A stretch of DNA of 64,000 nt from an uncultured Granulosicoccaceae bacterium (lineage in GTDB: Bacteria; Pseudomonadota; Gammaproteobacteria; Granulosicoccales; Granulosicoccaceae), in NCBI GenBank assembly GCA_937981955.1, contig CALJNA010000020.1, positions 23,647 to 87,646 on the forward strand, read 5' to 3'. Made by a program: the position numbers and the translations under genes. The notes under the pieces were generated by a model. It searched no databases. It was not told where the DNA came from and worked only from the letters and a program-made list of their open reading frames with translations. Below are positions 34,068 to 43,116 of the stretch, one piece after another (within the stretch, counting starts at the first letter, position 1; the number at the start of each line of letters is the position of its first letter).

Positions 34068-35588
34068 ATGGCTACAAAGAATCCGAATATTCTCATTTTT
34101 ATGGTTGATCAGCTTAACGGCACCTTGTTTCCGGATGGACCGGTCGATTGGTTACACACGCCACATCTAAAGGCTCTGGCAGAACAATCCACACGTTTCA
34201 AAAATTGCTATACCGCATCACCGCTATGCGCACCTGGAAGGGCCAGTTTTATGTCTGGTCAATTGCCGTCGCGCACTCGCGTTTATGACAATGCTGCCGA
34301 ATTTGCATCGGATATTCCAACCTATGCACATCATCTTCGCCGTGCCGGATACTACACATGTTTATCCGGAAAAATGCATTTTGTTGGACCTGATCAGTTG
34401 CATGGTTTTGAAGAACGGCTGACAACCGATATTTATCCAGCGGATTTTGGCTGGACACCCGATTACAGAAAACCCGGTGAACGCATTAACTGGTGGTATC
34501 ACAATATGGGTTCGGTTAAAGGCGCAGGTGTTGCAGAGATCAGCAATCAAATGGAATACGACGATGAAGTGGCCAATTTTGCCGAACAAAAACTGTATCA
34601 ATTATCCAGAGGACTTGATGAGCGGCCGTGGTCTTTAACCGTGAGTTTTACTCACCCTCATGATCCCTATGTGGCAAGAAGAAAATACTGGGATTTATAT
34701 AACGACTGTAAGTATCTTGAGCCGCTGGAAGCTGCCTATGCCTATGAAAACTACGATGCACATTCCCAGCGCATCATGTTGGCAAACGACTACGAAGCGT
34801 TTGATATCACGAACGATGATGTGCGCCGTTCCCGTCAGGCGTACTTTGCGAATATAACGTATCTTGATAACAAGATCGGTCAGTTGATGCGTGTGTTGAG
34901 TGAAACCCGGCAGGCAGACAACACGGTGATCGTTTTCGTTTCCGATCATGGAGACATGATTGGTGAAAAAGGCCTGTGGTTCAAGATGAATTTTCTGGAA
35001 GGCTCATCACGGGTACCTTTAATGATCAGCGCCCCTGGCATAGCTCCTGGTCTGGTCGAAGAACCGGTATCGAACATCGATATCACCCCGACCATAGCTG
35101 ACCTGGCTGGTGTGTCACTCGATGAAGTGCAGCCATGGACCGATGGTATGAGTCTGGTGCCGTTTGCCCGGGGTGAAAAACGCAGCGCACCTGTACATAT
35201 GGAATACGCAGCAGAAGGATCTTACGCACCTCTGGTTTCAATTAGACAAGGTGCCTACAAGTATAATCGCTGCAAACTTGATCCGGAACAATTGTTTAAC
35301 CTGGACGACGATCCGCATGAAACAAACAATCTGGCGGGCCAAGGGACAAGCGCTACTATATTGCAGCAGTTTCAAGCACTGGCAGACAAACGTTGGGACC
35401 TCGATCTATTCGATAATCAAGTGCGTGAATCGCAGGCACGCCGTTGGGTTGTGTATGAAGCCTTGCGAAATGGCGACTACTACCCCTGGGATTTTCAACC
35501 ATTGCAAAAAGCATCGGAGCGGTTCATGAGAAATCATATGGATTTGAACGTACTGGAAGATAATCAGCGCTTCCCGCGAGGAGAGTAG
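34068..35588 (+). CDS. betC: Choline-sulfatase
   Basis: A 506-residue type I sulfatase that hydrolyses choline-O-sulfate. The formylglycine motif is CAPGR with Cys54, preceded by TASPL; a Gly replaces the usual Ser or Ala, but C-x-P-x-R is kept. Metal-ligand motifs include LIFMVDQLNG at the start and VSDHGDMIGEKGLWFKMNF. The C-terminal segment (RRWVVYEALRNGDYYPWDF, MRNHMDLNVLE) is the choline-sulfatase-specific tail. No betA/betB/betI genes lie beside it. The formylglycine-generating enzyme must be encoded elsewhere. Confidence 0.92.
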   Translation: MATKNPNILIFMVDQLNGTLFPDGPVDWLHTPHLKALAEQSTRFKNCYTASPLCAPGRASFMSGQLPSRTRVYDNAAEFASDIPTYAHHLRRAGYYTCLSGKMHFVGPDQLHGFEERLTTDIYPADFGWTPDYRKPGERINWWYHNMGSVKGAGVAEISNQMEYDDEVANFAEQKLYQLSRGLDERPWSLTVSFTHPHDPYVARRKYWDLYNDCKYLEPLEAAYAYENYDAHSQRIMLANDYEAFDITNDDVRRSRQAYFANITYLDNKIGQLMRVLSETRQADNTVIVFVSDHGDMIGEKGLWFKMNFLEGSSRVPLMISAPGIAPGLVEEPVSNIDITPTIADLAGVSLDEVQPWTDGMSLVPFARGEKRSAPVHMEYAAEGSYAPLVSIRQGAYKYNRCKLDPEQLFNLDDDPHETNNLAGQGTSATILQQFQALADKRWDLDLFDNQVRESQARRWVVYEALRNGDYYPWDFQPLQKASERFMRNHMDLNVLEDNQRFPRGE

Positions 35589-35831
35589 GTTTGGATTTAA
35601 ACAAGTGTTCCAGGTGTCGCAAAAATAATCTGGACATAAAGGCAAACCAGCTGCGACGCTGTTCTTCTGATCAGCGGGAAAAAACGGTCTCGTATAGCTC
35701 TACTTAATGTGACATAGCACTGTTTTTATTTTATTTGTTGCCGACAATGATGGATTCGTGAATTAGGCCATGCAGAAAATTTCACCGTCGACGCTAGTTT
35801 CAGAAACAATAAAAATTAGTAGTGAATCTGT

Positions 35832-37418
35832 ATGTTCAGACCAAAGCTATATATCACCCTGCAAATTATATTTGCGTTGTTCCTCACCTGCGGTACGCTC
35901 AGCGCTAATATAGCGCCAACCATGCCTGGAAATTTATCCGGTACTGCGATCTCTCAGTCTTCTGTGAATTTAAGTTGGGATGCATCAACCGACGATAGGC
36001 GAGTACGTTATTATCGAGTGCTGTTAAATGGTCGAGTTATAGGTACCACTCGTAAACTGAATTATCAGGTAAACGGACTCACCTCAGCGACTGCATACAC
36101 ATTTGAAGTTGACGCAAGTGACGGAAGCGCTTTCTCATTCGTGGCATCTGTTACTGTGAGTACAACCGGAGCAGAAGAACCTCCTGAAGAACCAACTGAG
36201 CCAGTCGAACCAAGTCCGCTCAATTGCAATGGCAAGAACAAGAAACTACCAGCCTGTCAGAATCCGGCTTCAGAAGAACCGCCAACGGAGGAACCACCAA
36301 CAGAAGAACCGCCAGCAGAAGAACCACCAACGGAGGAACCACCAGCAGAAGAACCACCAGCAGAAGAGCCGCCAATCAGCGGTGGTGTACCAGCTGGGTG
36401 GAATGTGGTGTTTGAGGATAACTTTGAAGGCACTGGCGACATCGACACCACCAGCGCCGCCCGTAACTGGCGATTTGAAACACTTCAGGATCCTCTTCAC
36501 AGGGCCGGAAATTCCGGAATGGATGAGCTCGGAAACACTGATGTACCCAATTGGCAAAGCCCTGAAGGTAAACGTTGGTCCGCTTGGTACAACCAATACA
36601 ATGAAGACAATGCCTATCGAACCAACGGGATGCTGGTCATGCAAGGTTTATCTTCGGGAGAAACGGATCCAACCCGGCCTGATCTATACTTGGATAATGG
36701 AATAACAACGGCTTATGGAGACAGCAAACTTTACACTGCTTGGCTGGACACTTGGGGAAGAACATACAGTGTGCCGCTCAACCGTCATATTACTGATCCG
36801 GAATCTCCTAATAAGACTTTTAGGTACGGATACTTTGAAGCGCGGGTGAATTTCAGCGAAATGATCACTCCTGGCTTTCGACTATCAATGTGGTTAATGC
36901 CAGCTTACGCCGATAGCGCAGGCGAGCAGCTTGTCGAAAGTATGGCATATGATAGTAATGGTGATAACGGAGTTGAAATCGATATTTTTGAATATGAGTG
37001 GATCAGTGTGAATGATCAAAACCGTATCCAACTGTCGGTTCATGGAGGTGCTGCCGGGAACAGCAGTACTAATTTTGATACGGAATCTATTCAGGAACAA
37101 CTGCATCAGGGCTGGCATACCATCGGTTTGTTGTGGGAAGCAGACAAGCTTGTCTGGTCTCTTAATGGCAGGGTATTGAAAACTGTGACTGATACCCAGC
37201 TCATTCCAGATGTTTACTCTTATTTGATTCTTTCAAGAGAAATGAACAGTGGAGTTAAACGACCGGGTGTTGATTCAATAGAAGTGGGCGACGTAGAAGA
37301 AGTTTTGCCATACAGACCCAGAGATCCTGGAATGTACGCCCAGAATGTTTGGCAGTACCGTGATCGCCTTGCGACTGACCGCGCGTTAATTGATTACGTC
37401 CGGGTTTGGCAACCTTAA
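35832..37418 (+). CDS. Secreted FN3-GH16 glycoside hydrolase
   Basis: A 528-residue exported enzyme. A signal peptide (IIFALFLTCGTLSANI) is followed by a fibronectin-III domain (residues 30-115, NLSWDASTDDRRVRYYRVLL), a linker of EEPPT/EEPPA repeats, and a GH16 domain from about residue 195. The catalytic motif EIDIFE places Glu382 and Glu387 with Asp384. GH16 enzymes cleave beta-1,3/1,4-glucans or algal galactans; laminarin or an agar-like polymer is a reasonable substrate for a marine bacterium, but the exact one cannot be read. A hairpin follows the gene. Confidence 0.9.
   Translation: MFRPKLYITLQIIFALFLTCGTLSANIAPTMPGNLSGTAISQSSVNLSWDASTDDRRVRYYRVLLNGRVIGTTRKLNYQVNGLTSATAYTFEVDASDGSAFSFVASVTVSTTGAEEPPEEPTEPVEPSPLNCNGKNKKLPACQNPASEEPPTEEPPTEEPPAEEPPTEEPPAEEPPAEEPPISGGVPAGWNVVFEDNFEGTGDIDTTSAARNWRFETLQDPLHRAGNSGMDELGNTDVPNWQSPEGKRWSAWYNQYNEDNAYRTNGMLVMQGLSSGETDPTRPDLYLDNGITTAYGDSKLYTAWLDTWGRTYSVPLNRHITDPESPNKTFRYGYFEARVNFSEMITPGFRLSMWLMPAYADSAGEQLVESMAYDSNGDNGVEIDIFEYEWISVNDQNRIQLSVHGGAAGNSSTNFDTESIQEQLHQGWHTIGLLWEADKLVWSLNGRVLKTVTDTQLIPDVYSYLILSREMNSGVKRPGVDSIEVGDVEEVLPYRPRDPGMYAQNVWQYRDRLATDRALIDYVRVWQP
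36273..36374 (+). repeat. 15-base coding repeats (EEPPT/EEPPA linker)
   Basis: Nearly seven tandem copies of a 15-base unit encode an EEPP-x linker between the FN3 and GH16 domains. It is a flexible, acidic, probably copy-number-variable spacer. Confidence 0.9.
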
Positions 37419-37493
37419 TCCACTATCCGCCACAACAGGACAATTCTGCAAACAAGGACAGGCGATAAGGAAAACCAGAAGCGACATATAAGC

Positions 37494-37518
37494 GATGTGG
37501 CTCAGAAAGAGCCGCATC
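37494..37518 (+). terminator. Probable terminator after the GH16 gene
   Basis: GATGTGGCTC-AGAAA-GAGCCGCATC pairs along 10 positions with one G-U pair. A TTTTT run follows 11 bases further on, so the signal is imperfect. Confidence 0.5.
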
Positions 37519-37564
37519 CAAAGACGCGTTTTTCAACACCAAAATTTAGCCTGGCAGCACGCTT

Positions 37565-38614
37565 TTATTGAGGTAGCCGCAAACTACTCAGGTCTCGTCC
37601 AACGATCACACCACCTTCAAACCCTCCGTCGACCACAGCACTTTCGTAGTCGGCTTCAGTCAGCCCTCCACCCGGGATAGGGTAGGGTCCTTGCCGCTTT
37701 GCACCGAGCGGTGGAATTAAGTGAGTTAACATTAAATGCTTTGCTCCAGCGCGCTGGGCCATGGAACCTAAATCGGTAGCGGTGCTTTGACGAAAGTAAA
37801 TTGGCGGTGGAAAACCACTGTCTTTGTCCGGACCCATAACTGGATGAATGGTCGAGTGAACAATGACATCAGCCCCCATTGACAATGCTTCAACCTGCGC
37901 CGACGTGGATGTCTTACGAGGAGGTTTTGGTGCGTCGTTACCCGCATCTCCTCCGATAACCACTGAGCCTGCGGGCGTGTCGACCCGATAAGATACATGG
38001 CCGGGAATGTGTCTCGACCCGACTGCGCTTACAACAACGTCTCCGCTTTTCCAAACCTCTGCAGGAGTTTCACTGGGTTTGAAAGCGTTCACGTTGATTA
38101 ATTCGGCCGGCCCGCCTGGCAAACGTTTGTTGTTTTCTGCAAGTCTTTGCGCCATTTCTCCAGACTTGATAAGTGGATCGCCAATGTGTTGTGCAAACTT
38201 TTCGCAGCTGAGTACATAGCCTTTCGGCGATTGAGTATCGCCGCTACAGACAAGATCAACTTTTGGACCAGCAGAGCCGAAGTGCCAGCGAAGCTGCATC
38301 ATATCGGCCAAACCTTCTGTGTGGTCTGAGTGCATATGAGTTAGAAAAATCGCATTCAGTTTTCCTACCGGAGTTTTTGCCTGAGACAAGCGTTGCGTTG
38401 TGCCTCTTCCGGTATCGAACTGCAGGTTCACCGCACTGCAGTTATTCTCGTCGTCACCGAACTGCACAAGCGTGCCGGAACCTGCTTGCCCATTGAATAC
38501 TGGTGGGCCGCCTTGGGTGCCAGTGAGGGTGATATTCAGGCACGGAGCTGCAAATACAGACGTTGACGGAATAAGTAAACAACCGAGAAATGCGCACTTG
38601 ATTATGTTGTTCAT
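37565..38614 (-). CDS. Periplasmic MBL-fold metallo-hydrolase
   Basis: A 349-residue exported protein with signal peptide (FLGCLLIPSTSVFAAPC). The metallo-beta-lactamase motif is THMHSDHTEG, with further ligands in RHIPGHVSYRV, GDAGND and HSTIHP. The fold resembles RNase Z-like or arylsulfatase-like MBL proteins, but export rules out an RNA-processing role. The ATG at 38614 has a perfect GGAGGA site; an in-frame start at 38662 is less likely. The substrate is unknown. Confidence 0.85.
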   Translation of the reverse strand: MNNIIKCAFLGCLLIPSTSVFAAPCLNITLTGTQGGPPVFNGQAGSGTLVQFGDDENNCSAVNLQFDTGRGTTQRLSQAKTPVGKLNAIFLTHMHSDHTEGLADMMQLRWHFGSAGPKVDLVCSGDTQSPKGYVLSCEKFAQHIGDPLIKSGEMAQRLAENNKRLPGGPAELINVNAFKPSETPAEVWKSGDVVVSAVGSRHIPGHVSYRVDTPAGSVVIGGDAGNDAPKPPRKTSTSAQVEALSMGADVIVHSTIHPVMGPDKDSGFPPPIYFRQSTATDLGSMAQRAGAKHLMLTHLIPPLGAKRQGPYPIPGGGLTEADYESAVVDGGFEGGVIVGRDLSSLRLPQ

Positions 38615-38767
38615 TGAATATCCTCCGCGTTTGAAGATACTCGCTCCACAAAAGGTTGTCAAAAAATAAAGGTTTTCAAAAACAAGCTGTGAAATTTGAT
38701 CGCGAAGCAGGAAAATCAGCGCTTTATGTAAAGTGTGTGTGAACGTAAAAACATATAAAGGCGGTGC

Positions 38768-39499
38768 TTAATCAATTCGATCATCCGGATTCGTGATATC
38801 CCATGATTCTTTTGAAGACAGCTGCTTTTCTGAAGCGTCGACTAACAAACTGACAATATAGCTGCCTACCGTATCAGCCGATGAGAGTTTGCCGTCTTGT
38901 TCCAATGCTTTGAAGGTTTTTACAACGCTACTGTCATGATCTGAATCAAGTACCGACTGCACTAGTGGCGTCTTCACACCACCCGGGAAAATTCGTATAA
39001 CAGTTGAACTGGTGAGTTCGGCCGCGGCTGAGCGCGCTGCCATTTGAGCAGCTGCTTTTATAATTGAATACCCGGCCCAGCCTACGCGCGGTTTGTTGGC
39101 AGAGAATGAATCGATAAAGAGTACACGGCTACCAAACAACTTTTTACTCAATAGGTTATTGAGCTTGATAGGTAACATCACATGGATGAAAAAATGCTTT
39201 TCAATGTCATGCTCATCTCGTGATAGTTCTTGGTAATCTGAAAGCGGTACTGCTGAACCAGCCGCGTGCACGATGCCATCAAATTTACTACATTCGCTTG
39301 TCGCACCCAGTAACGCTTCGACACCGTCAACGCCTGAAAGATCTGCCTGCACAATCTTGATGTGTTCAGGGTACTGATCGTATAAAGATTGTAATCGTGC
39401 GGAATTGCGACCAACTGCAATCACACTGGCTTTGCGTGCTGCAAGCTCCAATGCTGTTGCCCGACCGATGCCCGATGATGCGCCCGTAACAATATACAA
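38768..39499 (-). CDS. Short-chain dehydrogenase/reductase
   Basis: A 243-residue SDR oxidoreductase. The cofactor motif TGASSGIG lies at residues 5-12, VHAAGS corresponds to the NNAG motif, and the catalytic Ser and Tyr-x-x-x-Lys appear in LFIDSFSANK and GYSIIKAAA. A TTG start at 39499 is supported by AGGGG seven bases upstream. It is close to the benzil-reductase/YdfG-like branch. The substrate is unknown. The gene downstream in the same direction is the MBL hydrolase, with no evident coupling. Confidence 0.88.
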   Translation of the reverse strand: MYIVTGASSGIGRATALELAARKASVIAVGRNSARLQSLYDQYPEHIKIVQADLSGVDGVEALLGATSECSKFDGIVHAAGSAVPLSDYQELSRDEHDIEKHFFIHVMLPIKLNNLLSKKLFGSRVLFIDSFSANKPRVGWAGYSIIKAAAQMAARSAAAELTSSTVIRIFPGGVKTPLVQSVLDSDHDSSVVKTFKALEQDGKLSSADTVGSYIVSLLVDASEKQLSSKESWDITNPDDRID

Positions 39500-39547
39500 A
39501 ACAAACCCCTTTTCAGTTTTGATCTTTGCATTAAAATCAAAACAGTC

Positions 39548-40429
39548 TCAATTTTTCGTATCCCTTAGTATACGTTCAATTATCAGCCTCGCTCGATCGT
39601 GCTCACTGTCGTGTTGTTCGAGCGATTTCGACATTTGAAACAACGCTTTCCAAAGTGCCCAGGCTTTTCCTCTCACCCAGGTGTCATCACTTAAGTTTAA
39701 ATTTGCTCTAAATGCTTCTCTCGATTCAGAGTTGAAGAAAGTCCAGGCTATTACCAGATCGCACGCTGGGTCGCCAACTGCACAACTGCCAAAGTCTATA
39801 ACCGCAACTAATTTGTTATCAGAAACGAGCAGATTGGACGGTTCAAGATCACCATGAATCCAAACAGGCGGGGATGCCCATTCCGTGTTTAATGCCTGAC
39901 GCCACAAAGCAAGTATTGCATCTGCATTTATTTTATCTGCCAACTGCTTTACGTAGGTGCGGGTGTCTTTATCATAGACACGCAGGTTTTCACCTCGGTA
40001 AAAATTGTGTGGTCCGGGTACCGGTCCGTTGGCAGCATCAACCTTGTGCAACTCTCGGATGAATTGCGAGATTTTCAGCGCTATGTCAATGGTGTTAGTA
40101 TCAACGGATGGGTCGATATCATCACCCTCAATCCATTGGTAGATCGACCACTCCCACGGGTAATCTTTATTAGGTCTGCCATGTGCCACAGGCTGTGGTA
40201 TTTGAGTGGAGATGCTATTAGCGATAAACGAAAGCCATTGTTGTTCTTTTTTTACCTGAGGCACATACCTTTCTTCGCTTGGCATTCTTATAGAGAAGGC
40301 TTTGCCTAATCGAAATGTTCTATTATCCCAGCCGCTGCGCTTAACAGGGGTAATTGGCAGGCTTGCCCATTCTGGAAATTGCTCCGCAATCAGTGCTTGA
40401 ACTGTTGATACAGCGATCTCCACAACCAA
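39548..40429 (-). CDS. Aminoglycoside-phosphotransferase-family kinase
   Basis: A 293-residue APH/ChoK-family protein. The kinase motifs are VWIHGDLEPSNLLV (catalytic loop with Asp) and AVIDFGSCAVGDPACDLV (metal-binding DFG-like loop). The N-terminal part starts with a P-loop-like region (WDNRTFRLGKAFSIRMPS). Such proteins phosphorylate antibiotics, sugars, choline or homoserine; no specific substrate can be assigned. The start is TTG 40429 or GTG 40423; GAGG lies just upstream of both. It is 48 bases upstream of the SDR gene. Confidence 0.85.
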   Translation of the reverse strand: MVVEIAVSTVQALIAEQFPEWASLPITPVKRSGWDNRTFRLGKAFSIRMPSEERYVPQVKKEQQWLSFIANSISTQIPQPVAHGRPNKDYPWEWSIYQWIEGDDIDPSVDTNTIDIALKISQFIRELHKVDAANGPVPGPHNFYRGENLRVYDKDTRTYVKQLADKINADAILALWRQALNTEWASPPVWIHGDLEPSNLLVSDNKLVAVIDFGSCAVGDPACDLVIAWTFFNSESREAFRANLNLSDDTWVRGKAWALWKALFQMSKSLEQHDSEHDRARLIIERILRDTKN

Positions 40430-40488
40430 AACCTCTTTAGGCGTATGTGTCCAGGGTTCTTGCTTTTTTTTCGCTGTGGGACGTCAGA

Positions 40489-41523
40489 TTAAACCAGCAA
40501 AGACTTTCTCATTCGTTCAAGCACGTCGAGCCCTTGCATTGACAAGTAGTGCAACAAATCTATAAACACCCAGTTCTCCGCAAGCTTGTCACCTTCGCGG
40601 CGATACACATCAACCACGCGCATATCAGCACGAGTCTCGTTTCCAGTCATACCAAGAAACCCACCGGTTGATGTGTTGGTCAAATTGGCCCAGCCAAAAA
40701 AACATGCATAGTTGCCTTCGGCAAATCGGGCTATGTGACCGTTGAAGACTTTGTCTTTGAGGTTTTCTCGAAACGGATATTGGTGTTGCTTCTGATACCT
40801 GGCAATTGTATAGCTTGACCCGATCCCTGCAGGTCCGTACCAGACCATGTCGTCGGTCCAGCAGCGTTGAAGTAGTTCCGGCGGGCAATTGTCGTTGCCT
40901 GATTGGTTCAGCTCACTTAAATCTGTGATCATCTTATTTAAAACAGCGATGGTTTTTTCACCTTCAACCGGGTCCTGGTCTTCAAACAGTAAACCATCGT
41001 GAGTACGTGGGCCCGGATGCATAAAGAATGCTCCGGTGTGGGGGGGTAAAGGGTACTGACCGGCTTGTTGCATGACGCTGATAACATCGCAAAAAAAAGC
41101 GCTTTCAACTATTTTATCGTTCTGAACGCAGTTGAATTCTGCATAACGAATAAAAACCATTTTGCCGGTAGGTGGAATACCTAACCATGGATTATCGAAC
41201 AGGCCAAAGAAATGCCCCATGCTGCAAACCCAGACCTTTCCATCTTTACCGGTACCGGGATCGTCCTTGCCCACCTCGTTACTTCCAGCCAGAAATACAT
41301 CCGGCCGTCTTTGTAGTGGAGAAAAGGCCTCTCGTAGTGGTCGCCAGAATACTTTGGCAACATCAGCTGCACCTTGTTGTTCATAGAACGGATGCATGCC
41401 ACGCCACAAATAAGTGTCGCTGGTGAATGCGCCGAGTACGGACGCCTGTTCGTTATCGGCAGCGGCATCAAGTGCAGCCTGAAACTCAAGTACTTTTTGC
41501 TTTGCTGCTTGAAATTGGCTCAC
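40489..41523 (-). CDS. Tandem NTF2/SnoaL-like protein paired with an amidinotransferase
   Basis: A 344-residue soluble protein built of two NTF2-like halves. The first (residues 5-165) has GAFTSDTYLWRGMHPFYEQQ; the second (190-340) has LLQRCWTDDMVWYGPAGIGS and ends ADMRVVDVYRREGDKLAENWVFIDLLHYL (shown in parts), typical SnoaL-type ester-cyclase/dehydratase features. GTG 41523 has GAGG inside the end of the upstream gene, and only five bases separate the two, so they are a unit. The reaction is unknown but probably acts on the product or a derivative of the amidinotransferase. Confidence 0.75.
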   Translation of the reverse strand: MSQFQAAKQKVLEFQAALDAAADNEQASVLGAFTSDTYLWRGMHPFYEQQGAADVAKVFWRPLREAFSPLQRRPDVFLAGSNEVGKDDPGTGKDGKVWVCSMGHFFGLFDNPWLGIPPTGKMVFIRYAEFNCVQNDKIVESAFFCDVISVMQQAGQYPLPPHTGAFFMHPGPRTHDGLLFEDQDPVEGEKTIAVLNKMITDLSELNQSGNDNCPPELLQRCWTDDMVWYGPAGIGSSYTIARYQKQHQYPFRENLKDKVFNGHIARFAEGNYACFFGWANLTNTSTGGFLGMTGNETRADMRVVDVYRREGDKLAENWVFIDLLHYLSMQGLDVLERMRKSLLV

Positions 41524-41528
41524 CGCGA

Positions 41529-42659
41529 TTAGCCTCTAAGCAGTGTTCCGCTAACCTGCTTCGGAAAATAATCCTCACAACTGCCTTCACGATATACATC
41601 ACCAGTAGCACAGTGCAACCCACCACCAAACGGGTAAGCATCACGAAACGGCACCGGAATAACATTCATACCGAGCTTGTCCATTTGATCTTGTTGTGTG
41701 GTTTCGCTGGCTTCAACAATCACTGTTTTATGATCGATGACAAGGCAATTCATCGATAACCAGATACTTGAATAGCACAGTGGCGGAGGCGAGTTGTGCG
41801 ATGGTTGAGCTGCGTCAACAATTTCCCAATCGTTGGCTTCAAATATTTTTCGCTGTGCATCCGGTAACCGTCGATTCGGGTTGTTAATAATCAGACCCGG
41901 ACGTAAAGGTACGAACGTGGCGTCGATATGTATTGGGTACGGGTCACCCGGAAAGTTCACCGCATGGACCCGATGATCAGGAAAATGTCTTTGCAGCCAT
42001 TCCATGCCACGGCGATTGGTTGTTAAACCATGCTGGCAAAACAGATCTTTGCCCATGCGCATAACATCGGCTGCATCAAACAGGGGTTCATGTTCGGTGG
42101 TGACAAAGTCAAGTTCAGCGGTTCGCTTCAATCGCTCGTCAATGGTTATCTCGTCAAAGTAACCTTGTTGGTAGGAATCCTGCCCAAGCCGTGGTCGGGG
42201 TGCTTGCTCCCAGCGAAAGTTTGGATCTTCATCGAAATATCGCTGCATTAAATCGTGATAAGCAAGGTATTCAAAATAGCGACACCGGAACGACATGGGT
42301 GCTGAAAGGATTTCGTTGCCAACTGTCAGTAATACATCGCGCGGTGGCATGCAGCCAAATTGACTGGAGGTAGAAAAGTCAGGTGTTGTTACCGCCTGAT
42401 TCCATTGAATGGGTGTCGGGCGATCAACCTTTACACCTCTTTCGGTGAGAACGTTGGCCAGATTATCCAGCTGAATATTCGCTTTTTCCACTGTTTCAAG
42501 CGGCCGTGGACCCCACATGCCTCGCATGTCGCTGTCTTCGGGAATCTTGGCTTCGGTCGCAGGCTCATTGGGCGGAATGCAGGTGTGGTCTGCGCGACCA
42601 ACAATGACATGCTTTAGCGGGTCAAATTCGTTCCAGGAGCTAACAATCGTGGTAGACAT
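41529..42659 (-). CDS. Glycine-amidinotransferase-like enzyme
   Basis: A 376-residue member of the AGAT/amidinotransferase family, which moves the amidino group from arginine to an amine such as glycine. It has the family start SSWNEFDPLKHVIVGRA, the catalytic Asp region EPLFDAADVMRMGKDLF, the His in PYPIHIDATFVPLRPG and the nucleophile Cys350 in GGGLHCATGDVYREG. The active-site set is complete. With a partner NTF2-like gene in one operon it probably works in a small biosynthetic route (guanidinoacetate or another guanidino compound) rather than in arginine breakdown. Confidence 0.88.
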   Translation of the reverse strand: MSTTIVSSWNEFDPLKHVIVGRADHTCIPPNEPATEAKIPEDSDMRGMWGPRPLETVEKANIQLDNLANVLTERGVKVDRPTPIQWNQAVTTPDFSTSSQFGCMPPRDVLLTVGNEILSAPMSFRCRYFEYLAYHDLMQRYFDEDPNFRWEQAPRPRLGQDSYQQGYFDEITIDERLKRTAELDFVTTEHEPLFDAADVMRMGKDLFCQHGLTTNRRGMEWLQRHFPDHRVHAVNFPGDPYPIHIDATFVPLRPGLIINNPNRRLPDAQRKIFEANDWEIVDAAQPSHNSPPPLCYSSIWLSMNCLVIDHKTVIVEASETTQQDQMDKLGMNVIPVPFRDAYPFGGGLHCATGDVYREGSCEDYFPKQVSGTLLRG

Positions 42660-43116
42660 CTTTATTTCTCAAAAAGGTGGTTTCGAGCGGCCAATATAGT
42701 CGAGTTCGAAGTCAGGTAAAAGCGTATTTTCAATCAGGGAGATGTGCGGGTCGCAGCCAGATCAAACTGTCTTTATGGTCTGCTGCATAACAGGGTTAGA
42801 TACCGGGGTTTACAGCGTAGAAATCGCCGAATTCTCATGGAATTTGCATCTTCTGACAGGGAGTTAATGGTTTTTTACACATTAAGTGCTTGAACGGCAG
42901 CAATTGGTGCATATTTACTGATTGCAGTAACAGTAACGGTTAAACTGTGATCACGGCGCTGTAAAGCGAATGTTGAACCGACGAGACAAATCGTCGAGTT
43001 TTATGAATCCGTAGTTTTCGTTTCGAATTTAATGTCTTTTTGTATTTCAATGTTATTTTTCATTAATTGCGTAGTACATTTTTTCGTATTTCATTTTTCT
43101 TAAGAGGAAACAATCG
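42660..43116. other. Long intergenic region between divergent genes
   Basis: A stretch of 457 bases without a convincing gene. It contains the promoters of the amidinotransferase unit and the DUF533 gene, and a small inverted repeat CGACGA/TCGTCG at 42979-42996 followed by AGTTTTA. Confidence 0.6.
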
